From the NCBI GenBank assembly GCA_036407095.1, contig DASWZV010000066.1, forward strand, positions 124,001-188,000: a stretch of DNA of 64,000 bases, given 5' to 3'. The position numbers and the translations under genes are program-made. This document shows positions 44,721-53,787 of the stretch, in pieces. The notes under the pieces are model-generated. The model made no database searches, was not told the origin of the DNA, and saw nothing but the letters and a program-made list of their open reading frames with translations. Position 1 is the stretch's first letter, and the number at the start of each line of letters is the position of its first letter. Source of the stretch: Gp6-AA40 sp036407095 (lineage in GTDB: Bacteria; Acidobacteriota; Vicinamibacteria; Vicinamibacterales; UBA2999).

Positions 44721-45697
44721 TACTCCGTCCAGACGTTGCGTTCGCGGTAGAAGCGAATCGCCCCCGGGTGATACGGGATGGGCGATCCCTTCACCGCCGA
44801 CTGCAGTGTGAGTGTGCGCGCCTGCGGATGAATCGTGGCGAGCTCGCGCTGTCTGTCGAACAGCAGACGCGTGATGTCGTACGCGAGCTGTTCGGACATC
44901 GTGTCGGAGACCACGAGATGGTTGGCGACGGCGACGACCGCCGAGTCGGTATCCATCTTGTACGTCGCCTTCGGGATGATCTCACGGTAGTAGAGTGAGC
45001 GGCCGTAGATCTGCTCGAGCCGCGGAATCAGGTCGTCGGTCGAGATGAAGCGCACGCTCATGCCCGGTGTGTTCACGAGATCGAGCACCGATGCGGTCGG
45101 GATTCCGCCGTTCCAGAAGAACGCGTCGATCTTGCCGTCCTTCATCGCATCGACCGACTGCGCGACGCCGAGATTCTGTCTGCGCACGTCGCGTTTCGGG
45201 TCGAGGCCGGCCGCTTGAAGGATTCGCAGCGCCAGCGTCGTCGTCCCAGATCCGGCGGCGCCCACTGAAACCACACGGCCTTTGAGCTGTGCGACCGTCG
45301 TGATGCCGCTGCTCTCGCTCACGACCAGGTGGGTGTAGCTCGAGTAGAGCACGCCCAGCGTACGCAAGGGCACGGCACCGAACGACGTGAACGCGTCGCG
45401 CGCCTCCAGCGCATCCTCGGCGATGTCGGCCATCGTGAACGCGAGGTCGGACGTGCCCTGCTTCAGGAACTTGAGGTTGTCGATCGACGCAGCCGTCACT
45501 TCCACCGTTGCCTCGACGCCGGGAAGACGCTCGCTGACGATCTTCGCGATGCCGCCGCCGTAAGGATAGAAGACGCCGCCGGTGCCGCCGGTGGCGATCG
45601 AGAGCCTGCGCTTGTGTCCCGAGCCCTGCGAGTTGGTGCACGAGACGACAAGCGCGCCTGTCACCACGCAGACGATCAGGAACCGGACCCGTACCAT
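44720..45697 (-). CDS. TAXI family TRAP solute-binding lipoprotein
   Basis: 325 residues from ATG 45697, with the lipobox LVVSC, so it is likely a lipid-anchored periplasmic protein. The TAXI pattern SIATGGTGGVFYPYGGGIA, TVEVTAASIDNLKFL, VSVGAAGSGTTTLALRIL and DAFFWNGGIPTASVLDL are typical. It catches a substrate, often a small acid, for the fused permease. A 21-nt divergent promoter region separates it from the M28 peptidase. Confidence 0.92.
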   Translation of the reverse strand: MVRVRFLIVCVVTGALVVSCTNSQGSGHKRRLSIATGGTGGVFYPYGGGIAKIVSERLPGVEATVEVTAASIDNLKFLKQGTSDLAFTMADIAEDALEARDAFTSFGAVPLRTLGVLYSSYTHLVVSESSGITTVAQLKGRVVSVGAAGSGTTTLALRILQAAGLDPKRDVRRQNLGVAQSVDAMKDGKIDAFFWNGGIPTASVLDLVNTPGMSVRFISTDDLIPRLEQIYGRSLYYREIIPKATYKMDTDSAVVAVANHLVVSDTMSEQLAYDITRLLFDRQRELATIHPQARTLTLQSAVKGSPIPYHPGAIRFYRERNVWTE

Positions 45698-45704
45698 CCC
45701 GCAC

Positions 45705-45712
45705 ACTATACT
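45705..45712. promoter_or_regulatory. Overlapping divergent -10 boxes
   Basis: TATACT (plus, 45707-45712) and TATAGT (minus, 45710-45705) share four bases. Each lies 6-7 nt before its ATG (45719 and 45697), so both messages may be leaderless and one symmetric site could serve both directions. Confidence 0.45.
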
Positions 45713-45718
45713 GGCTTC

Positions 45719-47425
45719 ATGCGAAGTCGTGCTTTCCTTCCGATGGTCGTCCTCCTCACCGGAGCCGTCGCATGGCTGTGTGCAGCTGCGCTGTCGGGGC
45801 AGGCTGAAGGGCCGCCTCAAGAGGGCCCGCCTAAAGGCGGACACTACATACGAGGTCCTGCGTTCGACGAGATTCGCGGTTCGGACATCGCAGCGCACTT
45901 GAAGTTTCTCTCGCACGATCTGCTCGAGGGACGCGCGCCCTCGACGCGTGGCGGTCAGCTCGCGGCGGAGTACCTCGCGGCGCAGCTTGCGACGCTGGGC
46001 TACGAGCCCGCCGGTGATAGCGGCACCTATTTCCAGAACGTCCCGATCGTCGAGTCGGTCGTCGATCCGTCGTTCACGCTCACGGCAGGTCAGGGACCGC
46101 CATTCACGTATCTCAAGGATGTCGTCGCGTTCAGCGGCCGGCAGGATCCGCGTGTCGCCGTCGACGGCGATGTCGTGTTCGTCGGATACGGCATCGTCGC
46201 GCCTGAATATCAGTGGAACGACTATGCCGGCGTCGACATGAAGGGCAAGATCGCGCTCGTCATGGTCAACGATCCACCCGCGACGTCAGCCGAACCGACG
46301 TTGTTCGGCGGCGACGCCCTGACGTACTACGGACGCTGGACGTACAAGTACGAAGAAGCGGCGCGGCAGGGCGCCGCCGGCGCGATCCTGATTTACACGC
46401 CGGAATCTGCGACCTATCCGTGGCAGGTGGTGCAGTCGTCGTGGAGCGGCACGCAATATTCGGTCGCGCCGCCGGCGGGCGCGCCGGTCCTTTCGCTCAA
46501 GGCGTGGGTCACCGAAGACGCTGCGCGCACGATCGCGAAACGCGGCGGCAAGGACCTGGATGAATTGCGGAAGGCGGCACGGATGCGTGGAAGCAAAGCG
46601 GTTCCGCTCGGCATCCGCGCGTCGGCGACGATCGTCCAGCAGGTGCAGCAGAAGACGTCGCCCAACGTGATCGGTGTGCTCAAGGGATCCAATCCGCGCG
46701 AGGGCGTGATCTACACCGCGCACTACGATCATCTCGGGATGGCGGAGGCGCGCCCGGGCGATCCCCCCGGAAGGGATCGGATCTACAACGGCGCTCGCGA
46801 CAACGCGTCCGGGTGTGCCGCGACGCTCGAGATCGCACAGGCCCTGGCCCGGGCCTCGTCGAAGCCCGCGCGATCGATCTACATCATGTTCACGACTGCG
46901 GAAGAAGCCGGTCTGCTCGGCGCCGAATACTTTGCCGCGCATCCCGTGCTCCCGGCGAGTGCCTGGGCCGCCAACATCAACATCGACACGATCAATCTCT
47001 CGGGCCGGGCGAAGGACATCGTGCTGCTCGGCGCAGAACGATCCTCGCTCGGTCGAACGGCGGCACAACTGGCCGCCGAACATGGACGGATCGTCGGCCC
47101 CGATCCCGAGCCGGGTCGCGGCCACTTCTTCCGATCGGATCATTTCCCGCTTGCGAAGGCCGGCATTCCGGCCGTGTCGCTTGGCGAATCGACCCAGTTC
47201 ATCGGCAAGGATGCGGCGTTCGCGAAACGGCAGATGCAGGAGTACACCGACAACGACTACCACCAGCCGAGCGACGAGTTTCATGCCGACTGGGATTACA
47301 GCGGCGCGGTCGACGACATGCGCTTCCTCGCCGAGCTCGGTTGGCGCATCGCCAACGATCGCGCCATGCCGGCATACCACGCGGGCGAGCAGTTTGCTCG
47401 TCCCCGCGCATCCTCGAAGCCGTGA
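45719..47425 (+). CDS. M28 family metallopeptidase with PA domain
   Basis: 568 residues. A signal peptide (RAFLPMVVLLTGAVAWL) is followed by an odd QEGPPKGGHYIRGP segment read from a GGCGGACACTAC repeat. A PA-like insertion spans about residues 130-260. The dinuclear zinc and catalytic motifs are TAHYDHLG, GARDNASG, TTAEEAGLLG, ANINIDTI and the final His in DYHQPSDEF. It is a secreted aminopeptidase-type hydrolase and the intact counterpart of the frameshifted gene at 36538. It overlaps the next gene by GTGA. Confidence 0.9.
   Translation: MRSRAFLPMVVLLTGAVAWLCAAALSGQAEGPPQEGPPKGGHYIRGPAFDEIRGSDIAAHLKFLSHDLLEGRAPSTRGGQLAAEYLAAQLATLGYEPAGDSGTYFQNVPIVESVVDPSFTLTAGQGPPFTYLKDVVAFSGRQDPRVAVDGDVVFVGYGIVAPEYQWNDYAGVDMKGKIALVMVNDPPATSAEPTLFGGDALTYYGRWTYKYEEAARQGAAGAILIYTPESATYPWQVVQSSWSGTQYSVAPPAGAPVLSLKAWVTEDAARTIAKRGGKDLDELRKAARMRGSKAVPLGIRASATIVQQVQQKTSPNVIGVLKGSNPREGVIYTAHYDHLGMAEARPGDPPGRDRIYNGARDNASGCAATLEIAQALARASSKPARSIYIMFTTAEEAGLLGAEYFAAHPVLPASAWAANINIDTINLSGRAKDIVLLGAERSSLGRTAAQLAAEHGRIVGPDPEPGRGHFFRSDHFPLAKAGIPAVSLGESTQFIGKDAAFAKRQMQEYTDNDYHQPSDEFHADWDYSGAVDDMRFLAELGWRIANDRAMPAYHAGEQFARPRASSKP
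45821..45852. repeat. GGCGGACACTAC repeat inside the M28 coding sequence
   Basis: GAGGGCCCGCCTAAAGGCGG continues to ACACTACATACG. It encodes EGPPKGGHYIR, just after the signal peptide. Confidence 0.8.
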
Positions 47426-48354
47426 CCCCATCGCTCGTCACACTTGACGATGTGCGCGCCGCAGCGAACCGCATCCGTGGCGTTGCCGTGCGTACGCCGC
47501 TGCTCGACATCAAGGCCGCGGGACTCGGTTTGAAATGCGAGAACTTCCAACCGAGCGGCGCCTTCAAGATTCGCGGCGCGTGCAACATGCTCGCGCAGCT
47601 CGCGCCTGACGAACGCGCCGCCGGCGTGATCACCTATTCGTCCGGCAATCACGGTCTCTCGGTCGCGCTGGTGGCGCAAACGATGGGACTGCGCGCGGTC
47701 ATCGTCATGCCGGAGAACGCACCGCGAGTGAAAGTCGATCGCGTGCGACAGTGCGGGGCCGAAGTGATCCTGGCCGGCACGACCTCGGCTGATCGCGAAG
47801 ATCGCGCACGGGCCGAGGCGTCGTCGCGTGGTCTCACGATCGTGCCGCCGTTCGATCATCCATGGATCATCGCGGGCGCGGGGACGACCGGGCTCGAGAT
47901 TCTCGAGCAGCGTCCACAGACGAAGACGATCTACGTGCCGATGGGCGGCGGCGGTCAGATCTCGGGCATCGGCGCCGCCGTCAAGGGCATGCGCCATGGC
48001 GTGCGCATCATCGGCGTGGAGCCGGCCGGTGCCGCGAGGATGTCGGCGTCGCTTGCGGCCGGATGTGCGGTGACGCTGGAGCACGCGTCGAGCATCGCCG
48101 ATGGTCTTCTGACGCTGCGTCCCGGCGACGTCACCTTCGCGCACGTGCGCGCGTTCGTCGATCACGTCGTCACCGTCGACGATGCGGCGATGGCGTCGGC
48201 AGTGAAATGGATGTTTCACGAAGCGCGCGTCGTGGCCGAACCCAGCGGGGCGGCGGCGGTGGCGGCGGCGCTGCAGGCTGACGGTGCCGAGGCTGTTGCG
48301 GTCGTCTCGGGGGGCAACGTCGATCCGGTCGCCTATGCTGGCTATATTGCGTAG
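47422..48354 (+). CDS. Threonine dehydratase-like PLP enzyme
   Basis: 310 residues of fold-type II PLP enzyme. The lysine lies in GAFKIRGACNM (about residue 45), the Asn-binding loop is SSGNHGLSVAL, and the phosphate-binding glycine loop is VPMGGGGQISGIG. The C-terminal Ser/Cys-type contact is VVSGGNVDPV. It may deaminate serine or threonine or act as a racemase. The GTG start overlaps the M28 stop, so it may use amino acids released by that peptidase. That link is inference. Confidence 0.87.
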   Translation: MTPSLVTLDDVRAAANRIRGVAVRTPLLDIKAAGLGLKCENFQPSGAFKIRGACNMLAQLAPDERAAGVITYSSGNHGLSVALVAQTMGLRAVIVMPENAPRVKVDRVRQCGAEVILAGTTSADREDRARAEASSRGLTIVPPFDHPWIIAGAGTTGLEILEQRPQTKTIYVPMGGGGQISGIGAAVKGMRHGVRIIGVEPAGAARMSASLAAGCAVTLEHASSIADGLLTLRPGDVTFAHVRAFVDHVVTVDDAAMASAVKWMFHEARVVAEPSGAAAVAAALQADGAEAVAVVSGGNVDPVAYAGYIA

Positions 48355-48453
48355 GCGAAGGCCAAGAGCCTCATTGATGTAGGATTTACGCCGGCTTGCG
48401 CCGGGGCTGGAACCGGCAGGACGCCCTTTCCGTCACACTGAGCGGATACGCCA

Positions 48454-48684
48454 ATGAGAGGCACACTGCACTCGCTGGGCTTTCTCGTCAAAGGCCCGAT
48501 CATCCTGGCATTCTTGTTCCTCATCAATCTGATGACCTCGCCCGGCCACTGGTGGGTGCAGTGGGCGGCGCTCGGCATCGGCATCGCGTGGATCTTCAGC
48601 CTGCTGAGGGTGCTTCGCGCGTTCCTGGTTGTTGGCGGACTCGCGGGACTCGCCGCGTACTTGAATCGTCAGCGGCGGTACTAA
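48454..48684 (+). CDS. Small two-helix membrane protein
   Basis: 76 residues with two or three hydrophobic segments (IILAFLFLINLM; WAALGIGIAWIFSLL; FLVVGGLAGLAAYL), ending in basic NRQRRY. It resembles 2TM-type small membrane proteins. Function unknown. It converges on the CCA gene across an element copy. Confidence 0.6.
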   Translation: MRGTLHSLGFLVKGPIILAFLFLINLMTSPGHWWVQWAALGIGIAWIFSLLRVLRAFLVVGGLAGLAAYLNRQRRY

Positions 48685-48695
48685 CCGCCGGCTAC

Positions 48696-48872
48696 CAGCA
48701 CCCGACTGGCAGACTCGTTCCAGAGCCGGTGCATGGAGCAAGCACGTACGAGATAGTCGCGAGCCGTCGTCACTGCGGTCCCTGAGCTCTTTCACTCGAC
48801 TCCGTTTGCGCCACCCGGGTTGACGCATCCTTCCGCGCGGCGCGGAGGAATACGTCAGCCAGTCGGGTGCTG
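48696..48872 (+). repeat. ITE element, B/A chimera, copy 7
   Basis: The class B ends (CAGCACCCGACTGGC at 48696 and CAGTCGGGTGCTG at 48860) are intact, but the interior decays. A class A left end (TTGCGCCACCCGGG) begins at 48806. It lies between convergent genes. Confidence 0.8.
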
Positions 48873-48907
48873 GTCGGTGTCACAGGCGGCAGTCGCTCTT
48901 CGCCTGA

Positions 48908-50326
48908 TCAGGGCCGAGAGCGACGGCGGCCGCCTCCAACAGCGGCGAGAATCTCTCGCGCAGCTTCGATGCCCTGCTCGGCGCTGACGATCTCGCCGTC
49001 GAGTTGCCGCTCGTAGATCTCCTTCAGCACCTCGCCGACCCGCGGCCCGGGCGTCAATCCGAGCGCGAGGAGATCGCGTCCGCGAACCAGCGGCTCGGGC
49101 GCGCGGTGCTCGACGCCGAGTGTCCGTGCCCGCTCGATGAACCAGTCCATCGCGGTGCAATCGAACGCGCCGGCGCGGCCGAAGCAATCGGCGCGCGCGA
49201 GACGTGCGAGCAGTTCGAGGTCGACTTTCTGCGCGAGCCGACGGAACGCACCGTCGCCGACGTTGCCCGCCTTGTGGTACATGCCGGGTTTGAGATGGTG
49301 CGCAACCAGCGCGGCGACCTGCTGGCGCACGTCGTACCCGTCCATCGTATGCACGTTCAAGCGATCGAGCAGCGCGAGGGTCGGGGCCACGCCGGCTTGC
49401 TCGTGATCGAGTGATCGGATGCGCCCATCGATGAACGCGGTCGTCGACGGCTTGCCGAGATCATGACACACGGCGCCCAGCATGACGGTGATCATCCGAG
49501 GTCGATCGAGATCGTCGTTTCGCCATCTTGCTTCGTCAATCACCATCAACGTGTGCACCCACACGTCGCCCTCAGGGTGCCATTCGGGTTCCTGCGCGCA
49601 GCCGACCAGGGCGCTCATCTCCGGCAGCACTCGATCGATCACGCCGAGGTCGAGCGCGAGCGTGAAGCCGATCGACGGGCGAGCAGCGAGCAGCAGGAGC
49701 TTCTCGAGCTCGCCCCAGACGCGCTCGGCCGGCAGGTCATCGAGCGGAATCGAACGGCACAATGCCGCAGTGTCTTCCTCCAGCGAGAACTCGAAGCGGG
49801 CGGCGAACTGCACGGCACGAAGCACTCGCAGGCTGTCGTCGCCGAAGGTCGTTGGATCAACAGCTCTCAACACGCCGCGAGCGAGATCGCCGCGTCCGCC
49901 GAACGGATCTTCGAACGCGTCCGTCAGCGGATCCCAGGCGATCGCATTGATCGTGAAGTCTCGACGACGAGCGGCCTCGACGATCGACATCCTCGGGTCG
50001 CCGTACACCTCGAATCCCCTGTGCCCGCGTCCGCGTTTCGACTCGCGACGCGGCAGCGCCACGTCGAGCTGCGCGCCGTCGCGCGCGCTCACCACTTTGT
50101 AAACCGGAAAACTGTGTCCGACCGGCTCGACGCGCCCAAAGGGGGCCAGCATCGCCGGCAGGCGATCTTCGACGATGCCGAAGATCTCGAGGTCGGCGTC
50201 CTTGGACGGCCGGCCGCGCAGCAGGTCGCGGACCCAGCCCCCGACGACGAGTGCCCGACCGCCGCCCGCCCGTACCGCGAGTGCGATTTCGTGAACGATC
50301 GGCGGGGCTGTAGTACCGTGCACCAT
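48908..50326 (-). CDS. cca: CCA tRNA nucleotidyltransferase / poly(A) polymerase family, HD type
   Basis: 472 residues from ATG 50326. The nucleotidyltransferase core is VVGGWVRDLLRGRPSKDADLEIFG with the catalytic D-x-D. RRRDFTINAIAWDP is the template/linker motif and the RNA-binding middle follows. An HD domain is seen in LGAVCHDLGKPSTT and VAALVAHHLKPG. It adds CCA to tRNA 3' ends. It is divergent from the M20 gene, 15 nt apart. Confidence 0.9.
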   Translation of the reverse strand: MVHGTTAPPIVHEIALAVRAGGGRALVVGGWVRDLLRGRPSKDADLEIFGIVEDRLPAMLAPFGRVEPVGHSFPVYKVVSARDGAQLDVALPRRESKRGRGHRGFEVYGDPRMSIVEAARRRDFTINAIAWDPLTDAFEDPFGGRGDLARGVLRAVDPTTFGDDSLRVLRAVQFAARFEFSLEEDTAALCRSIPLDDLPAERVWGELEKLLLLAARPSIGFTLALDLGVIDRVLPEMSALVGCAQEPEWHPEGDVWVHTLMVIDEARWRNDDLDRPRMITVMLGAVCHDLGKPSTTAFIDGRIRSLDHEQAGVAPTLALLDRLNVHTMDGYDVRQQVAALVAHHLKPGMYHKAGNVGDGAFRRLAQKVDLELLARLARADCFGRAGAFDCTAMDWFIERARTLGVEHRAPEPLVRGRDLLALGLTPGPRVGEVLKEIYERQLDGEIVSAEQGIEAAREILAAVGGGRRRSRP

Positions 50327-50341
50327 TCGATTATCCGTCGT

Positions 50342-51487
50342 ATGGCTGCTTCGACCGATTCCGCAATCGCGCTGCTTGCCGATCTCGTGAAGATCGACTC
50401 GATCAACCCCTCGCTCGTCCGCGGGGCGAAGGGAGAAGAGGAGGTTGCGCGACGCATTGCCCTCGAACTCGATCAGATCGGGGTGACCGTCGACGTGACC
50501 GAGGTGGCGCCGCACCGCCCGAACGTCGTGGGGGTCCTCGACGGACGGGCGCCAGGACGATCGCTGATGCTGTGCGGGCACACCGACACCGTGGGCATCG
50601 AAGGGATGGAGCGTCCGTTCGCCGCGGAGATCCGCGACGGAAAGCTCTACGGCCGCGGCGCGCAGGACATGAAGGGTGGACTTGCCGCGATGATCGGGGC
50701 GGCGCGGCAGATTGTCGAGAGCGGCGGGCTCGCCCGAGGCCGCCTGATCATAGCGGCCGTCGTCGATGAGGAGCACTCGAGCATCGGCGCGGATGCGCTC
50801 GTGTCACGGTGGCGCGCTGACGCGGCGGTCGTGACCGAGCCCACGGGGCTCGACGTCGCGGTGTGTCACAAAGGGTTTCAGTGGGTGCATCTCGAGACGC
50901 GCGGGCGGGCGGCGCATGGCAGCCGTCCGCGCGATGGCCGCGACGCGATTCTCCGCATGGGACGCGTGCTCCATCGTCTCGAGGCGCTCGATCGTCGCGT
51001 GCAGCACGGCCGCTCGCATCCGCTCCTCGGCACCGCCTCGTTGCACGCGTCGGTCATCGACGGAGGACACGAGTTGAGCAGCTACCCGGTACGCGCGCGG
51101 CTCACGATCGAGCGCCGGACGCTGCCCGGCGAGGCGAGCGACGTCGCGCTGACCGAAGCGAACGAGATCCTCGCGGCGATTCGTCACGAGGACGCGGAAT
51201 TCGAGGGCGAGGCGACACTGATCTTCGGGCGCGATGGCTACGAGATCGACGAGTCGCATCCGCTGCCGGAACTCCTGGTGCGCGCCTCGCAATCGGTGGG
51301 AACTTCTCCGGCGCGCGTCGGGATGACGTTCTGGACCGATGCCGCGATTCTCGGAACCGCCGGGATCCCCTCTGTGCTCTTCGGACCAGGCGGTGCGGGT
51401 CTGCACAGCCCCGAGGAATATGTCTTCGTCGAAGACGTGTGCCGCTGCCGCGACGCCCTCGTCGAACTGGTGAGGACGTTCACATAG
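50342..51487 (+). CDS. M20 family deacylase/peptidase (ArgE/DapE-like)
   Basis: 381 residues. The metal motifs are LMLCGHTDTVG (His, Asp), GRGAQDMKGGLAA (Asp) and VVDEEHSSIGA (Glu-Glu pair). The dimerisation domain runs about residues 190-295 (KGFQWVHLETRGRAAHGSRP). FWTDAAILGTAGIPSVLFGP precedes the last His (GLHSPEEYV). The family hydrolyses N-acyl amino acids or dipeptides. The start is only 15 nt from the divergent CCA gene. Confidence 0.9.
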   Translation: MAASTDSAIALLADLVKIDSINPSLVRGAKGEEEVARRIALELDQIGVTVDVTEVAPHRPNVVGVLDGRAPGRSLMLCGHTDTVGIEGMERPFAAEIRDGKLYGRGAQDMKGGLAAMIGAARQIVESGGLARGRLIIAAVVDEEHSSIGADALVSRWRADAAVVTEPTGLDVAVCHKGFQWVHLETRGRAAHGSRPRDGRDAILRMGRVLHRLEALDRRVQHGRSHPLLGTASLHASVIDGGHELSSYPVRARLTIERRTLPGEASDVALTEANEILAAIRHEDAEFEGEATLIFGRDGYEIDESHPLPELLVRASQSVGTSPARVGMTFWTDAAILGTAGIPSVLFGPGGAGLHSPEEYVFVEDVCRCRDALVELVRTFT

Positions 51488-51520
51488 ATCTCCGTCTTAG
51501 GCGGACCTCAGTACGCACGT
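51488..51520. repeat. Degenerate GGCGGAC-type repeat after the M20 gene
   Basis: ATCTCCGTCTTAGGCGGACC continues to TCAGTACG. It is a single unit of the family found at 26221. Confidence 0.55.
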
Positions 51521-51602
51521 CAATGTCACTGAATGCGCAGACAGGATGACGCATCCATCCGCGTCGGTCGGATCGGGTTTGGTCTCCTTCGTCCGACTCC
51601 TA

Positions 51603-51828
51603 TTGCGCCAACCAGGTTGACGCATCCTTCCGCGCGGCGATCCGCTCGCCCGGCCAATGGCATCTCCGGCGGCTACCTGACGCTCCTTCGCGGCTCCCCC
51701 GTCGCAAGAGTCTGACGAAGTTGCTCCTCCCTCCGCCGCTCGCGTCGCCTGCGAAGCCATTGGCGACTCTCGCGTGCGCGGGCTCGCTCCACGCCCCGCT
51801 CCAGGATGCATCAACCTGGCTGGCGCAA
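51603..51828 (-). repeat. ITE-223 element, class A, copy 8 (full length)
   Basis: 226 nt. The ends are the same as copy 1. The internal helix reads GCCAATGGC/GCCATTGGC, so both partners changed relative to copy 1. It is followed by the inverted class B copy 9, 78 nt away. Confidence 0.9.
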
Positions 51829-51906
51829 CAGCGCAAATCGAAACGGTTCTCCGCAAGTGGGAACCGCCTCCTCTCTGTTTAGCCGTGCGGGAGCTTGTAC
51901 TGTCAG

Positions 51907-52129
51907 CAGCACCCGACTGGCTGATGCGTTCCGGAGTGCCGCGTGGAGCGAGCCGCGTACGCGAGAGTCGCCAACGGACTCGCAGGCGACGCGAGCAGCG
52001 GCGGAGGAGCAACGACGTGAGTCCCTTGCGACGGGGGAGCAGCGAGACTCCGTCAGGCATGCGCCGGAGAGCCCGTTGGCCGGCGAGCGGATCGCGGCGC
52101 GGAGGAATGCGTCAGCCAGTCGGGTGCTG
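51907..52129 (+). repeat. ITE-223 element, class B, copy 9 (full length)
   Basis: 223 nt. The ends differ from each other by two G.U-type changes on this strand. The GTGCCGCG arm pairs with CGCGGCGC through one wobble. With copy 8 it forms a head-to-head pair between convergent genes. Confidence 0.9.
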
Positions 52130-52161
52130 GTAGGTGTCAGAGACGGCGGCGTCCTTGATCT

Positions 52162-52863
52162 TCACGCGGCCGTCGTCGCCTCTCGCAACGCGGCGCGCGC
52201 AAGGACGCGTGTCGAATCGAGAATCGGCAGCGACGAGTCGGTCTCTGAGATCAGCAGCGGGATCTCGGTGCAGCCAAGCACTACGGCATCGCAGCCCCGC
52301 GTGCGCAGACCATCAATCACGCCTTGAAAATATCGACGGGAAGCGTCCTCCATACGTCCGTACACGAGCTCTTCGAAAATCGCCGCGTTGATCCGTTGCC
52401 GGGCGCCGACATCGGGGATCTCGTACGCGATGCCGCGCGCGGACAGCTTCGCCGGATACACCGGGCCTTCCATCAGGTAGCGCGTGCCGAGAATGCCGAC
52501 TCGTGAGAATCGTCGCTCGGTAGCGACGCCCGCGACTTCTTCGGCGATATGCAGCCAGGGCACTGGCGACTGGTCGCGCACCAGATCGAGGGCCTGATGG
52601 ATCGTGTTGTCTGGGCAGATCAGCAGTTCCGCCCCGGCGTCGGCGAGCTTTGCGCCCGAGGCCAGCAGCAGGCGAGCCGCGTCGTCCCAGCGATCCGCGT
52701 AGATCGGGCGCATGTAGTCGGCGAGCGGGTAGGTGTGCATCGTGATCTGCGGGTGCTCGTGAGCGCCGAGGATCGCGGCGCCTTCGGCGCAGATCGTCCG
52801 GTAGCAGAGTGCGGCCCCCTCGGCGCTGACGGCGACGATGCCGATGTGTTTAGGATGTTTCAC
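52162..52863 (-). CDS. Aspartate/glutamate racemase family protein
   Basis: 233 residues. GIVAVSAEGAALCYRTICAEG begins the fold. LLICPDNTIHQALD provides the first active-site region, and VVLGCTEIPLLI contains the second catalytic Cys. The spacing of the first Cys differs slightly from CNT/TNT-type enzymes. It probably interconverts D- and L-acidic amino acids or acts on a related substrate. It overlaps proline dehydrogenase by 14 nt. Confidence 0.85.
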   Translation of the reverse strand: MKHPKHIGIVAVSAEGAALCYRTICAEGAAILGAHEHPQITMHTYPLADYMRPIYADRWDDAARLLLASGAKLADAGAELLICPDNTIHQALDLVRDQSPVPWLHIAEEVAGVATERRFSRVGILGTRYLMEGPVYPAKLSARGIAYEIPDVGARQRINAAIFEELVYGRMEDASRRYFQGVIDGLRTRGCDAVVLGCTEIPLLISETDSSLPILDSTRVLARAALREATTAA

Positions 52864-53770
52864 GGCCTTCTCTCAGCAGCGCTTTCATCACGAACATCAG
52901 GTTCGCGGGGCGCTCGCCGAGGCGCCGCATGAAATACGGAAACCACTCGCGCCCGAAGGGTATGTAGACGCGCACCCGGTAGCCGGCGGTCATCAGCTCG
53001 GTCTGCAGATCGCGACGCACGCCGTACAACATCTGAAACTCGAATCTGTCGTTGGCGATGCGCCGCTCGGTCGTGTACGCGCACGCCTCGCGGATGATCT
53101 CCGGGTCGTGCGTCGCGATCGCGGGGTAGTTGCCGTGATCGAGCAGCAGACGCATCTGGCGGAGATACGCGGCATCGACGTCGGCCTTCTGCTGGAAGGC
53201 AATGTCGGACGGCTCCTTGTACGCGCCCTTGACGAGCCGCACGCGGGCGCCGAGCTCGTTCAGCCGCCGCACGTCCTGCTCGGTCCGGAACAGGCTCGAC
53301 TGCAGCGCCAGCCCGACGTTGCGGAACTCGAGGTGCCACAGCGTTTCGAACACCTGCACCGTGGCATCGGTGTAGGGCGAGTTCTCCATATCGATGCGGA
53401 CGAAGAACTCGTGCTTCGAGGCCGGCTCGAGGATGCGGCGCAGGTTGTCGACGCAGGTCGCGCGGTCGATGCCGAGCCCCAGCTGCGTCAGCTTCAGCGA
53501 GAGGTTGCGCTCGATGCCAGCCGACTCGATGACCTCGATGAGCTGGATGTACTCGCGTGCGGCGGCGGCGGCGTTCGCGATGGTCGAGACGCTTTCGCCG
53601 AGATAGTCGAGCGCGAGGTGAAAGCCTTTGGCCTCGAGTGCCCGAGCCGCTTCGATCGCTTCGTCGACAGTCTCGCCGGCGATGAAGCGGCGGGCGAACC
53701 CGCCCGGCCTCATTCCATATTTCGAAGCGAAGCGTTTGAGGGTCGCACTGCGCGACAGAAGACTGAACAT
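52850..53770 (-). CDS. Proline dehydrogenase
   Basis: 306 residues, the size of monofunctional FAD-dependent enzymes. The barrel begins near GETVDEAIEAARALEAKG and shows SLKLTQLGLGID, FVRIDMENSPYTDATVQV, RLVKGAYKEPSDI and ATHDPEII. These match the proline-oxidation signature sets. It oxidises proline to pyrroline carboxylate. No P5C dehydrogenase is in the window. Confidence 0.92.
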   Translation of the reverse strand: MFSLLSRSATLKRFASKYGMRPGGFARRFIAGETVDEAIEAARALEAKGFHLALDYLGESVSTIANAAAAAREYIQLIEVIESAGIERNLSLKLTQLGLGIDRATCVDNLRRILEPASKHEFFVRIDMENSPYTDATVQVFETLWHLEFRNVGLALQSSLFRTEQDVRRLNELGARVRLVKGAYKEPSDIAFQQKADVDAAYLRQMRLLLDHGNYPAIATHDPEIIREACAYTTERRIANDRFEFQMLYGVRRDLQTELMTAGYRVRVYIPFGREWFPYFMRRLGERPANLMFVMKALLREGRETS

Positions 53771-53787
53771 TGAGGCGGGCGCTCCCG

